Assembly: GCA_900314775.1 (NCBI GenBank)
Contig: OMWM01000001.1
Location: 29,233 to 93,232 of the forward strand
Source: an uncultured Eubacteriales bacterium
Lineage (GTDB): Bacteria > Bacillota > Clostridia > Lachnospirales > Lachnospiraceae
DNA: 64,000 nucleotides
Direction: 5' to 3'
Numbering within the stretch: position 1 is the stretch's first letter; every line of letters begins with the position of its first letter. The translations under genes and the position numbers were made by a program. This document shows positions 8,592-17,008 of the stretch, piece by piece. The notes beneath the pieces are model-generated. The model saw nothing but the letters and a program-made list of their open reading frames with translations. It was not told where the DNA came from and ran no database searches.

Positions 8592-9260
8592 TCAGAAAAA
8601 TCCGTTTTCGGCAAGGAATTCTTCCGTCAGCCCGCCTGCTGCTGCGGTGCCCGCTTTGCCGTCCGGCTGCGCCGGATGGGTGAGGAGCTTCTCCACATAT
8701 TTGCCGATCAGGTCGCACTCCAGATTGACCGTATCGCCGGGCTTCTTCTTCAGAAGAATCGTCTCCTCGCCGGTATGCGGTATGATCGATACCTTGAAGC
8801 AGCGATCATCCACATAGGCCAGTGTCAGGCTGACACCGTCGATGGCAATCGAGCCCTTCTCGATCATATAGCGGAGCAGGCTGTACCCGGTGCTGACCGT
8901 CAGCCAGACCGCATTGTCTTCAGTCTTCATATCGGTTATCGTACCAGTGCCGTCGATATGGCCGCTTACGATATGGCCGCCGAGCCGGGAACTCAGCGTC
9001 AATGCGCGTTCCAGATTGACAGGGCTGCCATTCTTCAGGGAAGCAAAATTCGTCCGGCGCACCGTCTCCGGCATGACATCCGCGTCAAAAGAATCGCCGT
9101 GAATGCCGGTTACCGTAAGGCAGATACCGTTCGTGCAGATACTGTCACCGATCTGCGTGCCTTCGAGAATCTTCTTCGCACTGACGGTCAGCCGGTAGGA
9201 TTCTCCGCCCGGCACCAGCTGCTTTACCGTGCCGATCTCTTCGATAATACCTGTAAACAT
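8592..9260 (-). CDS. ribE: Riboflavin synthase, alpha subunit
   Basis: Riboflavin synthase dismutates two molecules of dimethyl-ribityllumazine to riboflavin. The protein has the invariant start MFTGIIEEIGTV and two lumazine-binding repeats (about 1-97 and 98-190), each with an SICTNGICLTV- or SIAIDGVSLTL-type segment. At 222 residues it is slightly long; the last 25 residues are a low-complexity tail. The start codon abuts the ribD stop, and ribBA begins about 100 bases downstream with its own ribosome binding site. Confidence 0.95.
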   Translation of the reverse strand: MFTGIIEEIGTVKQLVPGGESYRLTVSAKKILEGTQIGDSICTNGICLTVTGIHGDSFDADVMPETVRRTNFASLKNGSPVNLERALTLSSRLGGHIVSGHIDGTGTITDMKTEDNAVWLTVSTGYSLLRYMIEKGSIAIDGVSLTLAYVDDRCFKVSIIPHTGEETILLKKKPGDTVNLECDLIGKYVEKLLTHPAQPDGKAGTAAAGGLTEEFLAENGFF

Positions 9261-10397
9261 TTATGCCTCCCTGTCCGTATAAGCGGTGATGCACAGGTCG
9301 GTGCCGACTCTGCACACGCTCATATCGTGCAGATGCACGGCCTCACCAAGCGCGGCGGCGCCCAGTCCGCCCACGCAGGTCTTCGCATCGGTGCCGCCGA
9401 TAATCATCGGCGCCGCGTAGATCTGCACCTTGTTCACAATGCCGCTGCGGAAAGCCGCATCGGCGATCGTGCCGCCGCCTTCCAGCAGAATGCTGTCGAT
9501 TCCCTGCTGTCCGAGCTGCGTGCACAGCTGCTGAAGATCCACATGGCCGTCCTTCTCATCCAGCTGCATGACCTGCACGCCGGCTGCCTCCAGCGCTTTC
9601 ACCTTCTCCGGATCGGCGCCCTTCAGGCAGGCAGCGATCGTCGGCACTTCCCGGGCCGTCTGCACCATTGTCAGATCCAGCGGGATCCGCAGCTGCGAAT
9701 CGACCACAATGCGGATCGGATTCGCGCCGCCCGGCAGGCGGCATGTCAGACGCGGATTATCCTGAATCGCTGTATTCGATCCGACCATAATCGCCATATA
9801 CTGATTCCTGAGCTGCTGTACCTGCGCACGTGACTCCTCGCAGGAAATCCACTGCGAATCGCCTGTCCGCGTCGCAATCTTGCCGTCCAGCGAGACGGCC
9901 GATTTGAAAAGTACGTACGGCTGCTTATGCACGATATAGTGCATGAAAATCTCATTGAGCTTTATGCTCTCCTGTGCCAGAACACCGGTCTTCACCTCGA
10001 TGCCGGCTGCCTTGATCTTATTGATGCCGCGGCCCGCCACCAGCGGGTTCGGGTCCAGCGCGCCGACGACAACCCGGCCTACCTTCTTAGAAACGATCAG
10101 GTCGGCACACGGCGGCGTCTTCCCGTAATGAGAACACGGCTCCAGCGTGACATAAATCGTCGCCCCTGTCACATCCGCATCGCCCGCATCGCGGAACGCT
10201 TCCACCTCGGCATGTCCCTGGCCGCATTTATGATGATAGCCCCGTGCGATCACCTTGCCGTCCTTCACAATCACGGCACCGACCATCGGGTTCGGATTGG
10301 TATGGCCGCAGCCCTTCCTGGCCAGCTCCAGCGCCATCTTCATATAGCGGATATCTACCTGATCCTGTGCGCTGAGATTCTTATCATCGGGATTCAT
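9261..10397 (-). CDS. ribD: Bifunctional riboflavin deaminase/reductase
   Basis: RibD deaminates the pyrimidine intermediate and reduces its ribose side chain. The deaminase half shows NPNPMVGAVIV, the zinc site HAEVEAFRDAG and PCSHYGKTPPC; the reductase half begins around residue 150 with FKSAVSLDGKIAT and contains SILLEGGG. Length 378 is typical. It is the first gene after the FMN riboswitch and its two terminators. Its ATG follows AAGGAAG. Expression should be switched off by FMN through premature termination. Confidence 0.96.
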   Translation of the reverse strand: MNPDDKNLSAQDQVDIRYMKMALELARKGCGHTNPNPMVGAVIVKDGKVIARGYHHKCGQGHAEVEAFRDAGDADVTGATIYVTLEPCSHYGKTPPCADLIVSKKVGRVVVGALDPNPLVAGRGINKIKAAGIEVKTGVLAQESIKLNEIFMHYIVHKQPYVLFKSAVSLDGKIATRTGDSQWISCEESRAQVQQLRNQYMAIMVGSNTAIQDNPRLTCRLPGGANPIRIVVDSQLRIPLDLTMVQTAREVPTIAACLKGADPEKVKALEAAGVQVMQLDEKDGHVDLQQLCTQLGQQGIDSILLEGGGTIADAAFRSGIVNKVQIYAAPMIIGGTDAKTCVGGLGAAALGEAVHLHDMSVCRVGTDLCITAYTDREA

Positions 10398-10453
10398 CCT
10401 GTCACTTCCTTCTTGCAGATTTCTGTATCTTCACGGCCGCCGCCCGCAGCCAT

Positions 10454-10481
10454 AAAAAAACCCCTGAAGTATCTTCAGGGG
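10454..10481 (-). terminator. Second riboswitch-linked terminator before ribD
   Basis: CCCCTGAAG and CTTCAGGGG form a 9-bp perfect stem with a 3-base loop, followed by TTTTTTT on the minus strand. It lies 57 bases upstream of ribD. Ten bases over its 5' arm and loop (CCCTGAAGAT, 10471-10480) are exactly complementary to the 5' strand of riboswitch helix P1 (ATCTTCAGGG, 10714-10723), so an antiterminator pairing is possible. Confidence 0.8.
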
Positions 10482-10540
10482 CGGGCATACAAAATAAATC
10501 CTTACAATTACATTGCATAATCTGAAGGATACGGGCGGTT

Positions 10541-10572
10541 AAAAAAGCTCTGAACGCAGACGCATTCAGAGC
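10541..10572 (-). terminator. First riboswitch-linked terminator
   Basis: GCTCTGAA and TTCAGAGC form an 8-bp stem with a 10-base loop, followed by TTTTTT on the minus strand, 46 bases after the FMN aptamer. Its 5' arm can also pair with riboswitch bases 10713-10720 (eight pairs, one of them G-U). It is the likeliest expression platform of the riboswitch. Confidence 0.8.
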
Positions 10573-10617
10573 TCCGGTAAACAACATACAAGCAATCATA
10601 ATCGCAAAATATGAAAT

Positions 10618-10725
10618 CTATCTTCTTTCATCCAGACTGTACTGTCGGCTCCGGAATCTGACCGGATCTGCTTGCGCTCGCGGGCTTTACCGCCGGTAGG
10701 GACTTTCACCCTGCCCTGAAGATCA
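10618..10725 (-). ncRNA. FMN riboswitch (RFN element)
   Basis: The minus strand shows the RFN consensus in order: GGGCAGGGTGAAAGTCCC, ACCGGCGGTAAAGCCCGCGA, GCAAGCAGATCCGGT, GATTCCGGAGCCGACAGT and ACAGTCTGGATGAAAGA. Helix P1 closes the aptamer with ATCTTC (10718-10723) and GAAGAT (10620-10625). It begins about 9 bases after the predicted transcription start and precedes ribD, as expected for feedback control of riboflavin synthesis by FMN. Two terminators follow, so control is probably transcriptional. Confidence 0.97.
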
Positions 10726-10738
10726 ATTCGACTTTTCT

Positions 10739-10767
10739 ATAATAAACCAATGACTGTACTCTGTCAA
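10739..10767 (-). promoter_or_regulatory. Promoter of the riboflavin operon
   Basis: On the minus strand TTGACA (10762-10767) and TATTAT (10739-10744) are separated by 17 bases. The transcript would start near 10732, just ahead of riboswitch helix P1. Confidence 0.85.
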
Positions 10768-10785
10768 TATTTAACAGAAAAATCA

Positions 10786-12183
10786 TCAGAAATCGATTTT
10801 TTCTGTTAAAAACGGCACAAGTTCCTCGATCTTGATCCGCTGCTGCTCCATCGTATCACGATCGCGGACGGTTACGCAGCCGTCTTCCTGCGAGTCGAAA
10901 TCGTAGGTGACGCAGAACGGCGTACCGATCTCATCCTGTCTTCTGTAGCGCTTGCCGATATTGCCGCGGTCGTCATACTCGCAGTTCCAGTATTTGCTGA
11001 GCTGCTCGTAGATCTTCGTCGCCGGCTCAGCCAGCTTCTTGGAAAGCGGCAGCACACCGACCTTGACCGGTGCGATCGCCGGGTGGAAATGCAGTACGGT
11101 GCGGACATCCGGCTTCTCCTCTGTGCCGATGTTCTCCTCATCATAAGCGCTGCAGAGGAACGCCAGAACAACACGGTCTGCGCCCAGTGAAGGCTCGATG
11201 ACGTACGGAATGTATTTCTCCTTCTTGGTCTCGTCAAAAAAAGTAAGATCCTGACCGGAAACCTCCATATGTCTGGAAAGATCATAGTCGGTTCTGTCGG
11301 CGATGCCCCAGAGCTCGCCCCAGCCGAACGGGAAGAGGAACTCGATATCGGTTGTCGCTTTGGAATAGAAGGAAAGCTCTTCCTTGGCATGGTCTCTGAG
11401 ACGCATCTCGTCTTCCTTGATGCCGAGGCTCTTCAGCCAGTTCTCGCAGAAGCTTCTCCAGTAGTGGAACCAGTCAAGATCTGTGCCCGGCTCGCAGAAG
11501 AACTCAAGCTCCATCTGCTCGAACTCTCTTGTACGGAATGTGAAGTTGCCCGGCGTGATCTCATTTCTGAAAGATTTACCGATCTGGCCGATGCCAAACG
11601 GGATCTTCTTGCGGGATGTTCTCTGTACGTTCTTGAAGTTGACGAAAATGCCCTGTGCTGTCTCCGGACGGAGATAAACCACGTTCTTGGCATCCTCGGT
11701 GACACCCTGGAAGGTCTTGAACATCAGATTGAACTGACGGATATCTGTAAAATTATGCTTGCCGCAGGAAGGACATGGAATATTGTGCTCATTGATGAAA
11801 TCCACCATCTTCTCGTTGGACCAGCCATCGCAGGAACCGCCGAATTCGACGCCGTTCTCATTGCACCAGTCCTCGATCAGCTTGTCTGCTCTGAAACGCT
11901 CGTGGCATTCCTTGCAGTCCATGAGCGGATCGGAAAAGCCGCCGAGATGGCCGGAAGCGACCCATGTCTGCGGGTTCATGAGAATAGCACAGTCAACGCC
12001 GACATTGTATGGGCTCTCCTGTACGAATTTCTTCCACCATGCCTTTTTGACGTTGTTCTTAAGTTCAACACCGATGTTGCCGTAGTCCCAGGTATTCGCC
12101 AGGCCGCCGTAGATCTCGGAGCCGGAGTAGACGAATCCTCTGCTCTTGGCCAGAGCAACAATCTTGTCCATTGTCTTTTCCAT
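10786..12183 (-). CDS. glyQS: Glycyl-tRNA synthetase, single-chain class II type
   Basis: This enzyme charges tRNA-Gly. The protein shows [12 protein letters not shown] near the N-terminus, the class II motif-2 region [18 protein letters not shown] followed by [13 protein letters not shown], and motif 3 in [14 protein letters not shown]. It is the homodimeric (bacterial GlyQS-like/eukaryotic) form rather than the two-subunit GlyQ+GlyS form. The start is the ATG at 12183 (MEKTMDKIV) behind AGAGGTG; the longer frame upstream has no ribosome binding site. It has its own promoter and stands between a DUF3793 gene and the riboflavin operon. No T-box leader was found. Confidence 0.95.
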   Translation of the reverse strand: MEKTMDKIVALAKSRGFVYSGSEIYGGLANTWDYGNIGVELKNNVKKAWWKKFVQESPYNVGVDCAILMNPQTWVASGHLGGFSDPLMDCKECHERFRADKLIEDWCNENGVEFGGSCDGWSNEKMVDFINEHNIPCPSCGKHNFTDIRQFNLMFKTFQGVTEDAKNVVYLRPETAQGIFVNFKNVQRTSRKKIPFGIGQIGKSFRNEITPGNFTFRTREFEQMELEFFCEPGTDLDWFHYWRSFCENWLKSLGIKEDEMRLRDHAKEELSFYSKATTDIEFLFPFGWGELWGIADRTDYDLSRHMEVSGQDLTFFDETKKEKYIPYVIEPSLGADRVVLAFLCSAYDEENIGTEEKPDVRTVLHFHPAIAPVKVGVLPLSKKLAEPATKIYEQLSKYWNCEYDDRGNIGKRYRRQDEIGTPFCVTYDFDSQEDGCVTVRDRDTMEQQRIKIEELVPFLTEKIDF

Positions 12184-12236
12184 TATAGAAGCACCTCTCT
12201 GTAATTTACTTATTAGCCTTTTAAGCACTATGAAAT

Positions 12237-12265
12237 ATCATACAATTTTATGATTTATGTTTCAA
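12237..12265 (-). promoter_or_regulatory. Promoter of glyQS
   Basis: TTGAAA (12260-12265) and TATGAT (12237-12242) on the minus strand are 17 bases apart. This leaves a leader of about 46 bases before the ATG at 12183. Confidence 0.65.
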
Positions 12266-12296
12266 CTCTTTTTTGCTGTTTTGGCGCCGTACAGGC

Positions 12297-12335
12297 AAAA
12301 AATGCCGGAACAGCCCCGGATAAGGCTGTCTCGGC
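12297..12335 (-). terminator. Terminator after the DUF3793 gene
   Basis: GCCGAGACAGCC and GGCTGTTCCGGC form a 12-position stem with one mismatch, followed by ATTTTTT on the minus strand. It starts 9 bases after the stop codon at 12344 and separates this gene from glyQS. Confidence 0.75.
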
Positions 12336-12343
12336 CGGATACA

Positions 12344-12934
12344 TTATTCTGAAAACGCTGCGGCAGACGTATCCTCATCTGCCCTCGTCCTGATCGCCAG
12401 TCCGTCAAGCGAAGCCCCCTGATGGCGTCTTTCGCAATAGCATTTTGTGCAGCGGCTGTAGGCTTCGAATTTCTTCTTCGCCGCCTGTTCATCGCCGTAC
12501 ACCTTCCAGCAGCCGACGCATTTGTAATTGCCGGCTTTGTTGGCTATGAAGCCTTCCACATCCGCCGGCGGATAGCCGAGGAAAAGGCCGATCTCGTGCG
12601 GAAATTCCGGATTGTTTCTGAGCCGGCGCATCAGCTCCGCGATACACTGTTCCGGTCCGGCTGCCGGGTAGTGCGCCCGGTTCAGAATCCGGTTGGCACA
12701 GACGTCACTGAGGTCCTTTTTCAGGCGGCTCGGCCGGTACACGTAGACAAGTGCATGGCTTTGGCTGCAGATGAGCGGCAGTACCCGGATTCCCTTTGGC
12801 ACAAGCCGCCGGTTGGCAGCCCGTATATCCTCATTCAGGCTTTCCTGCGATGCTGCCTCGCACCGGAACAGATTGCCCGTCTTGATTCCCGCGAGGGTTG
12901 GTGAACAATTACGGATCAGCTGATCATCTGACAT
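12344..12934 (-). CDS. DUF3793 family protein
   Basis: The 196-residue soluble protein has the features I associate with DUF3793: SPTLAGIKTGNLF at the start, a short conserved block VYRPSRLKKDL, then FPHEIGLFLGYPPADVEGF and CWKVYGDEQAAKKKF followed by a cysteine pair (CTKCYC). The family is common next to iron and redox genes in Clostridia, but its biochemical role is unknown. The ATG at 12934 follows GGAGG with 7 bases spacing. It lies 57 bases after the large FMN-binding surface protein and could be the last gene of that cluster. Confidence 0.8.
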   Translation of the reverse strand: MSDDQLIRNCSPTLAGIKTGNLFRCEAASQESLNEDIRAANRRLVPKGIRVLPLICSQSHALVYVYRPSRLKKDLSDVCANRILNRAHYPAAGPEQCIAELMRRLRNNPEFPHEIGLFLGYPPADVEGFIANKAGNYKCVGCWKVYGDEQAAKKKFEAYSRCTKCYCERRHQGASLDGLAIRTRADEDTSAAAFSE

Positions 12935-12991
12935 CTGTGCGCCTCCGTTTCAGTAAAATGTTGTTTTCAGTATTTCTGCGGCAGAAAATAT

Positions 12992-15900
12992 TTATCTTCT
13001 GCCCGCTTTTTTTCTGCGGATTCCAAGGAACAGGCAAAGCGCTGCGCCGATCATCATCATCGGAATGCCTGCTGCAGCCTGTGCGAATCCGGTGTCACCG
13101 GTTTTGACATTGGAACTGCTGCCGGCTGTCTGTGCAGATGCAGATGTTCCTGCCGTTCCGGCTGAAGCCGATGAGCCGCCGCTTACAGCACTGGCGGAAC
13201 TGCCTGTGCCGGTCTGTGCGCTGCCGGAATTGCCGGTGTTCGCGTTACTGCCGGTGTTCTCTGTTCTGCCGGAATTGCCGGTGTTGCCGGTATCCCCGGT
13301 ATTACCTGTATTGCCGGTGTTATCTCCGGTATTATCTGTCGGTTTTTCATCGGCTGCTTCAATCGTGAAGTCGGCCGATGCCTGTCCGTCGGAAGATACC
13401 ACCGCGATCTTATGCTGGCCGGTGCTCAGTGTCTGGAGATAGGTTGCTTTCAGCTCAATCTCGGTTGAACCTGCCGCCGCGGCATAATTATCGCTGCTGA
13501 TAACCTGATCATCGATCTGCACTTCTTTGAATTTATCAAACGGAGCGTTGGAAACGACCTTGTAATTCTCATTGCTGCCCTGCTTCCAGGTGCCATTTGC
13601 GCCTTCAATAATCTGATAATCAACCACTGCCGGCGTTTCCGGTTTCTGATATGTCAGCTGTGCTGACATGGCCGCGTAATTCGAACTCGTTACCGTTACC
13701 GTGTAAGAGATGTCTTCTTCCAGCTTTCCGTCTGTCAGTGTGACCTTTCCATTCTGAATTTCTGCGCCGTCCGCCAGCTTGACGGTCTTTCTGTCTGCAT
13801 TTCTGTAGGATACCGTCGCTTTGGCATTCTCGATGTCTGATGGAAGGCCTTCCACAGTGACTGCCGTCTCACTATCCGCTGATGCGGTGATGCTGCCGGA
13901 TACCGGTGCGAGGTACTCTTCCTGTGCAAGATCAAGTTTTTCGATGCCTTTGTCTGTATAGAAGGTAACGCTGTCAACCGTCTGTCCTTCCGCATCCGCA
14001 TATACCTGCAGAGGATTGCCGTGAGACTGCGTCGTATGGCCTGTGCTGAAGGCAATCTCGCTGTTTCTCCAGATATTCTCGACATGCTTCATGCCGTAGC
14101 TGCCGCCCTCTTTGGTATGAACAAGCACGCCGTATACCGTGTCCGGTTCATAATCCTCGAAGTTCAGCTGATAATCGCCGTAACGGGTCTGATCTCCGGT
14201 CAGAAGTTCTGCGCTTACGGTCTGCTCTGTTTCCATGCCCTGCGCTTTGCCGAAGCTGAAGCTGCCGTCGCTGCCGACTGTCAGCTCTTTGCAATAAGCC
14301 GGCATCTCGCTCAGCAGATAGTAAGCATGATCTGCATTTTCAAACAGTGCATCTTTGCCCGCGTAGGTAGTCGTGGTCTCATTGCTTCTCATGGATACCG
14401 TGATATCCACGCTGTCGCTGTCCGTCACCTGTTTCAGGTTCTTCAGCACTTCCGGATCATCCACTTTGACCGGGTAAATGATACCGCTGATGTCGGTTCC
14501 GTCACTGTTTTCGTGATACGAACCTTTTGCAAGAGAAGATCTTGTCTTCACCTTTGTCGCAGAAGATACCGCATCGACGTCGCTGGTGCCCTCTGCTGCA
14601 TAGAATTCACTGTACGGAATATTCATCAGCACATAGACCGGATCCTGCTTGGCCGGATAAGTCATGGTCACTGGCTCCCCGCTGTCCTGGTCGCGCAGGC
14701 TGTAGGATACAATGCCGCTGGTCGTAAACAGTGTCATTTTATCCAGTGTCTTGCCTTTCATGCTCTTAAAAACATCCGGCTGCAGGTTCATGACGAGTGC
14801 ACCGGCTTTGTTGACCTGCTGCGTCTTATCGCCAAGCGACCAGCCGATGTCCTTGATCCCGGATGCCTTGTACATCGATTCCATCGGCAGAAGCGGGTAG
14901 GCGGTGCCGTCTGTCGTGGTCACATAGCCGCCGTAGAGGTCTGCAGCGGTACCGGTTACCTTGCTGGTATCCAATTTGATCTCGATATCTCTTCTCTTGG
15001 TCTGCCACTCTTCTGTGATATTCACGGTACCATTATCAGCAGTGCTTCCCTGCAGTGCAGAGAAAGTAAAACCGGTTCCTTCCGCGTACTCTGCTTCCAT
15101 ATAAACAGAAGGATCGGCCGTTTCCGCCCCGATGTAATAATCTGCCGCCGGATCTGTTACCTTATCCCTGACGGTATCGTAAACGGATTTGCTGAGTTTT
15201 ACCGGGATCGAAACGCCGTCGATTTCATTGGCGCTTTTTCCATAGAAATTGCCGCCGTCGATATAAGCCTGGGCCTGTCCCTTTGTTGTTGCCGTCGTTA
15301 CCGCATCGATCTGCGAAGCAACGGATGGCGTGATATCTTTGTAAAAGACATCAAAGGGAATATTCATTTTCACATAAACATACTCTTCCGCCTGCGGCTT
15401 CTGCAGTGCATTCACGGCGTCCTTCAGTGCTGCCGCCGCATTGTCGATTTCCGTCTGCGCTGCGTCCGCATCATCCATTACCTTTCTGGCATTCTCCAGT
15501 GCGGTCTGCATCGCAGCCCAGCTATCTTCTGTGTAGTCAGCGCTGTTTAAAGCCTCTGCGGCATCAATTGCCGTCTGCAGTGCTGTCTTATCTGTTTCTT
15601 CTGCTTCATGGCCTGCCAACGCATTGTCCACAGCTTCAGTGATCGCATTGGATGCACAGGTGGCGCCGCTTACGGCATCGATCCCTTCTGTGCTGTTATT
15701 TTCCACAATCTGTGAAAATACTCCCTTGCTGCTTCCTCTGCCGTTTGCCGCACGGTTCAGCCACTTCTCATTGCCATCTGCATCTGTTGCCGGATCCAGG
15801 CTGACAGATGTGATTTTGCCGCCCGAAACCTGCACATCAACGGTAATGTCATATGCATCGAAATCCTGATCTCCATCCGGCTGCACTGTGGCTGTACCGG

Positions 15901-16003
15901 ACCAGGTGCCGTCTGCATAGCTCTTTCCCTGCGCAAGGGCAGGAACCGCTGACATATTCATCACCATGGCTGCCATGAGAAAAGCTGTCAGTGTCTTTTT
16001 CAT
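12992..16003 (-). CDS. Large FMN-binding, Tp47-like cell-surface protein
   Basis: A secreted 1003-residue protein. In order: a signal peptide ending near ALAQ; an FMN-binding domain (about 28-132) with DAVSGATCAS; a helical FIVAR-like segment (about 138-202); two related modules (about 206-443 and 454-700) that resemble the C domain of the treponemal Tp47 protein; beta-sandwich domains (about 703-895); a Thr/Gly/Asn-rich linker; and a C-terminal anchor with VKTGDTG, a hydrophobic stretch and RRKKAGRR, like a sortase signal. Both Tp47-like modules contain DAVTTAT or DAVSSAT, close to flavin attachment motifs. The ATG at 16003 follows AAAGGAG. It is probably an electron-carrying surface protein; the substrate is unknown. 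Confidence 0.8.
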   Translation of the reverse strand: MKKTLTAFLMAAMVMNMSAVPALAQGKSYADGTWSGTATVQPDGDQDFDAYDITVDVQVSGGKITSVSLDPATDADGNEKWLNRAANGRGSSKGVFSQIVENNSTEGIDAVSGATCASNAITEAVDNALAGHEAEETDKTALQTAIDAAEALNSADYTEDSWAAMQTALENARKVMDDADAAQTEIDNAAAALKDAVNALQKPQAEEYVYVKMNIPFDVFYKDITPSVASQIDAVTTATTKGQAQAYIDGGNFYGKSANEIDGVSIPVKLSKSVYDTVRDKVTDPAADYYIGAETADPSVYMEAEYAEGTGFTFSALQGSTADNGTVNITEEWQTKRRDIEIKLDTSKVTGTAADLYGGYVTTTDGTAYPLLPMESMYKASGIKDIGWSLGDKTQQVNKAGALVMNLQPDVFKSMKGKTLDKMTLFTTSGIVSYSLRDQDSGEPVTMTYPAKQDPVYVLMNIPYSEFYAAEGTSDVDAVSSATKVKTRSSLAKGSYHENSDGTDISGIIYPVKVDDPEVLKNLKQVTDSDSVDITVSMRSNETTTTYAGKDALFENADHAYYLLSEMPAYCKELTVGSDGSFSFGKAQGMETEQTVSAELLTGDQTRYGDYQLNFEDYEPDTVYGVLVHTKEGGSYGMKHVENIWRNSEIAFSTGHTTQSHGNPLQVYADAEGQTVDSVTFYTDKGIEKLDLAQEEYLAPVSGSITASADSETAVTVEGLPSDIENAKATVSYRNADRKTVKLADGAEIQNGKVTLTDGKLEEDISYTVTVTSSNYAAMSAQLTYQKPETPAVVDYQIIEGANGTWKQGSNENYKVVSNAPFDKFKEVQIDDQVISSDNYAAAAGSTEIELKATYLQTLSTGQHKIAVVSSDGQASADFTIEAADEKPTDNTGDNTGNTGNTGDTGNTGNSGRTENTGSNANTGNSGSAQTGTGSSASAVSGGSSASAGTAGTSASAQTAGSSSNVKTGDTGFAQAAAGIPMMMIGAALCLFLGIRRKKAGRR

Positions 16004-16138
16004 ATACAAACTCCTTTCTCTTTCTGCAGGAAACCTGCGTTTTGGATCAGCGGATACGGACCTCCGCTCACCCTCTATGTCAATCGGGTGCGCCTAGGTG
16101 CAGGAACACCCGGATCAACCTGCTTAACAAGCGTCGGC
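16004..16138 (-). promoter_or_regulatory. Structured intergenic leader of the surface-protein gene
   Basis: The 135 bases contain, in transcript order, a long stem GTTGAT/CGGGTG with CACCCG/ATTGAC (one bulge) around a CCT..AGG inner loop, a second stem AGCGGA..TCCGCT, and a third GCAGG-TTT-CCTGC next to the ribosome binding site. I cannot match it to a riboswitch class I know. No clear promoter was seen inside. Confidence 0.35.
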
Positions 16139-17008
16139 TCAAATACCCAGCCAGACGCAAAGTGCCGCCAGAGCAGCCGCTCTTAAAATCGCAAACCAGA
16201 TCTCATTGCCCTTTAATCTGCGGATACCTGTGCTGATATTGCCTTTCGGGCAGACATCAATGCACTTGCCGCACTGGAAACAATCGCCCCGGACCTCAGC
16301 CGTCCCGCACTGCGGCAGTTCTATATCCGACGGGCAGATGCGCGAGCAGGCACTGCATTCTTTCAGGCATGTCTCCCGGTCACGGTGCAGGGAAAAGACC
16401 GGCAATACCGGAATCAGGGAAAAGACTGCTCCCATCGGACAGATAAACCGGCAGAAGAATCTTTCGCTGAAGAACATGCAGGCCAAAAGTCCCAACAGAA
16501 TAATCCAGCCGGCTATGTATCCCTTTGCTTTCGGCCGCAGCGCCTGCAGCATGGAAAACACATCCCACGGGCTGCTGCCCTGCAGCCTGCTGTAAACACC
16601 TGCGAAACACAGCAGCACGATGGCCGCCAGTATAAAATATCTGAGCACCGGCAAAACGGCTGCCGTTTTGTCCTTCATCTTCCACGGTCTCTTTTTTCTC
16701 TTCCGGCACCAGATCGTATAGAGGCCGTGCAGCGCATCCCCGAGCGAACCGAAGGCACAGGCATAGCCGCAGAAGAACCGGCCGAAAACAATGGTGAACA
16801 GGCAGATCGTCACAAGGGCCGACAGGAAAGAAGTCCATTCAACCGGCTGCCCTGTGCCAAGCTGCGTGAAAATGTATTTCACGCCTGAAAAGGCCGACGT
16901 GAATACCGAGGGAAAGAAAATAAAGAAAAATATCTGAATAGCGGCCCGGACCCATTTATGTGCGCTCTTCCGGCGCCGCACTGCATTCATGTTCTCCCTT
17001 TTCTCCAT
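16139..17008 (-). CDS. NapH/NosR-like membrane polyferredoxin
   Basis: A membrane protein of 289 residues with about five hydrophobic segments. It has two cytoplasmic-loop cysteine motifs of the NapH/NosR type, FCGYACAFGSLGD (about 79-91) and FCRFICPMGA (about 185-194), and two ferredoxin motifs, CLKECSACSRICP (about 214-226) and CFQCGKCIDVCP (about 243-254). Such proteins pass electrons from quinol or cytoplasmic donors to partners outside the membrane. The ATG at 17008 overlaps the stop of the upstream FMN protein (TGATG); an ATG at 16990 behind AAGGGAG is an alternative. Its position after FMN-protein genes suggests that it feeds them with electrons. Confidence 0.85.
   Translation of the reverse strand: MEKRENMNAVRRRKSAHKWVRAAIQIFFFIFFPSVFTSAFSGVKYIFTQLGTGQPVEWTSFLSALVTICLFTIVFGRFFCGYACAFGSLGDALHGLYTIWCRKRKKRPWKMKDKTAAVLPVLRYFILAAIVLLCFAGVYSRLQGSSPWDVFSMLQALRPKAKGYIAGWIILLGLLACMFFSERFFCRFICPMGAVFSLIPVLPVFSLHRDRETCLKECSACSRICPSDIELPQCGTAEVRGDCFQCGKCIDVCPKGNISTGIRRLKGNEIWFAILRAAALAALCVWLGI

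Noticed and set aside
12184..12343. Possible T-box leader before glyQS
   Set aside because: The conserved T-box sequence (AGGGTGGNACCGCG type) is absent, and the leader after the promoter is only about 46 bases.
13240..13335. Short tandem repeats that might suggest a CRISPR or variable-number element
   Set aside because: They encode the Asn-Thr-Gly-Asp linker of the surface protein and keep its reading frame; there are no spacers.
14021..15550. A plus-strand open frame of 509 codons inside the surface-protein gene
   Set aside because: No ribosome binding site and no domain; the minus-strand gene has signal peptide, motifs and anchor in order.
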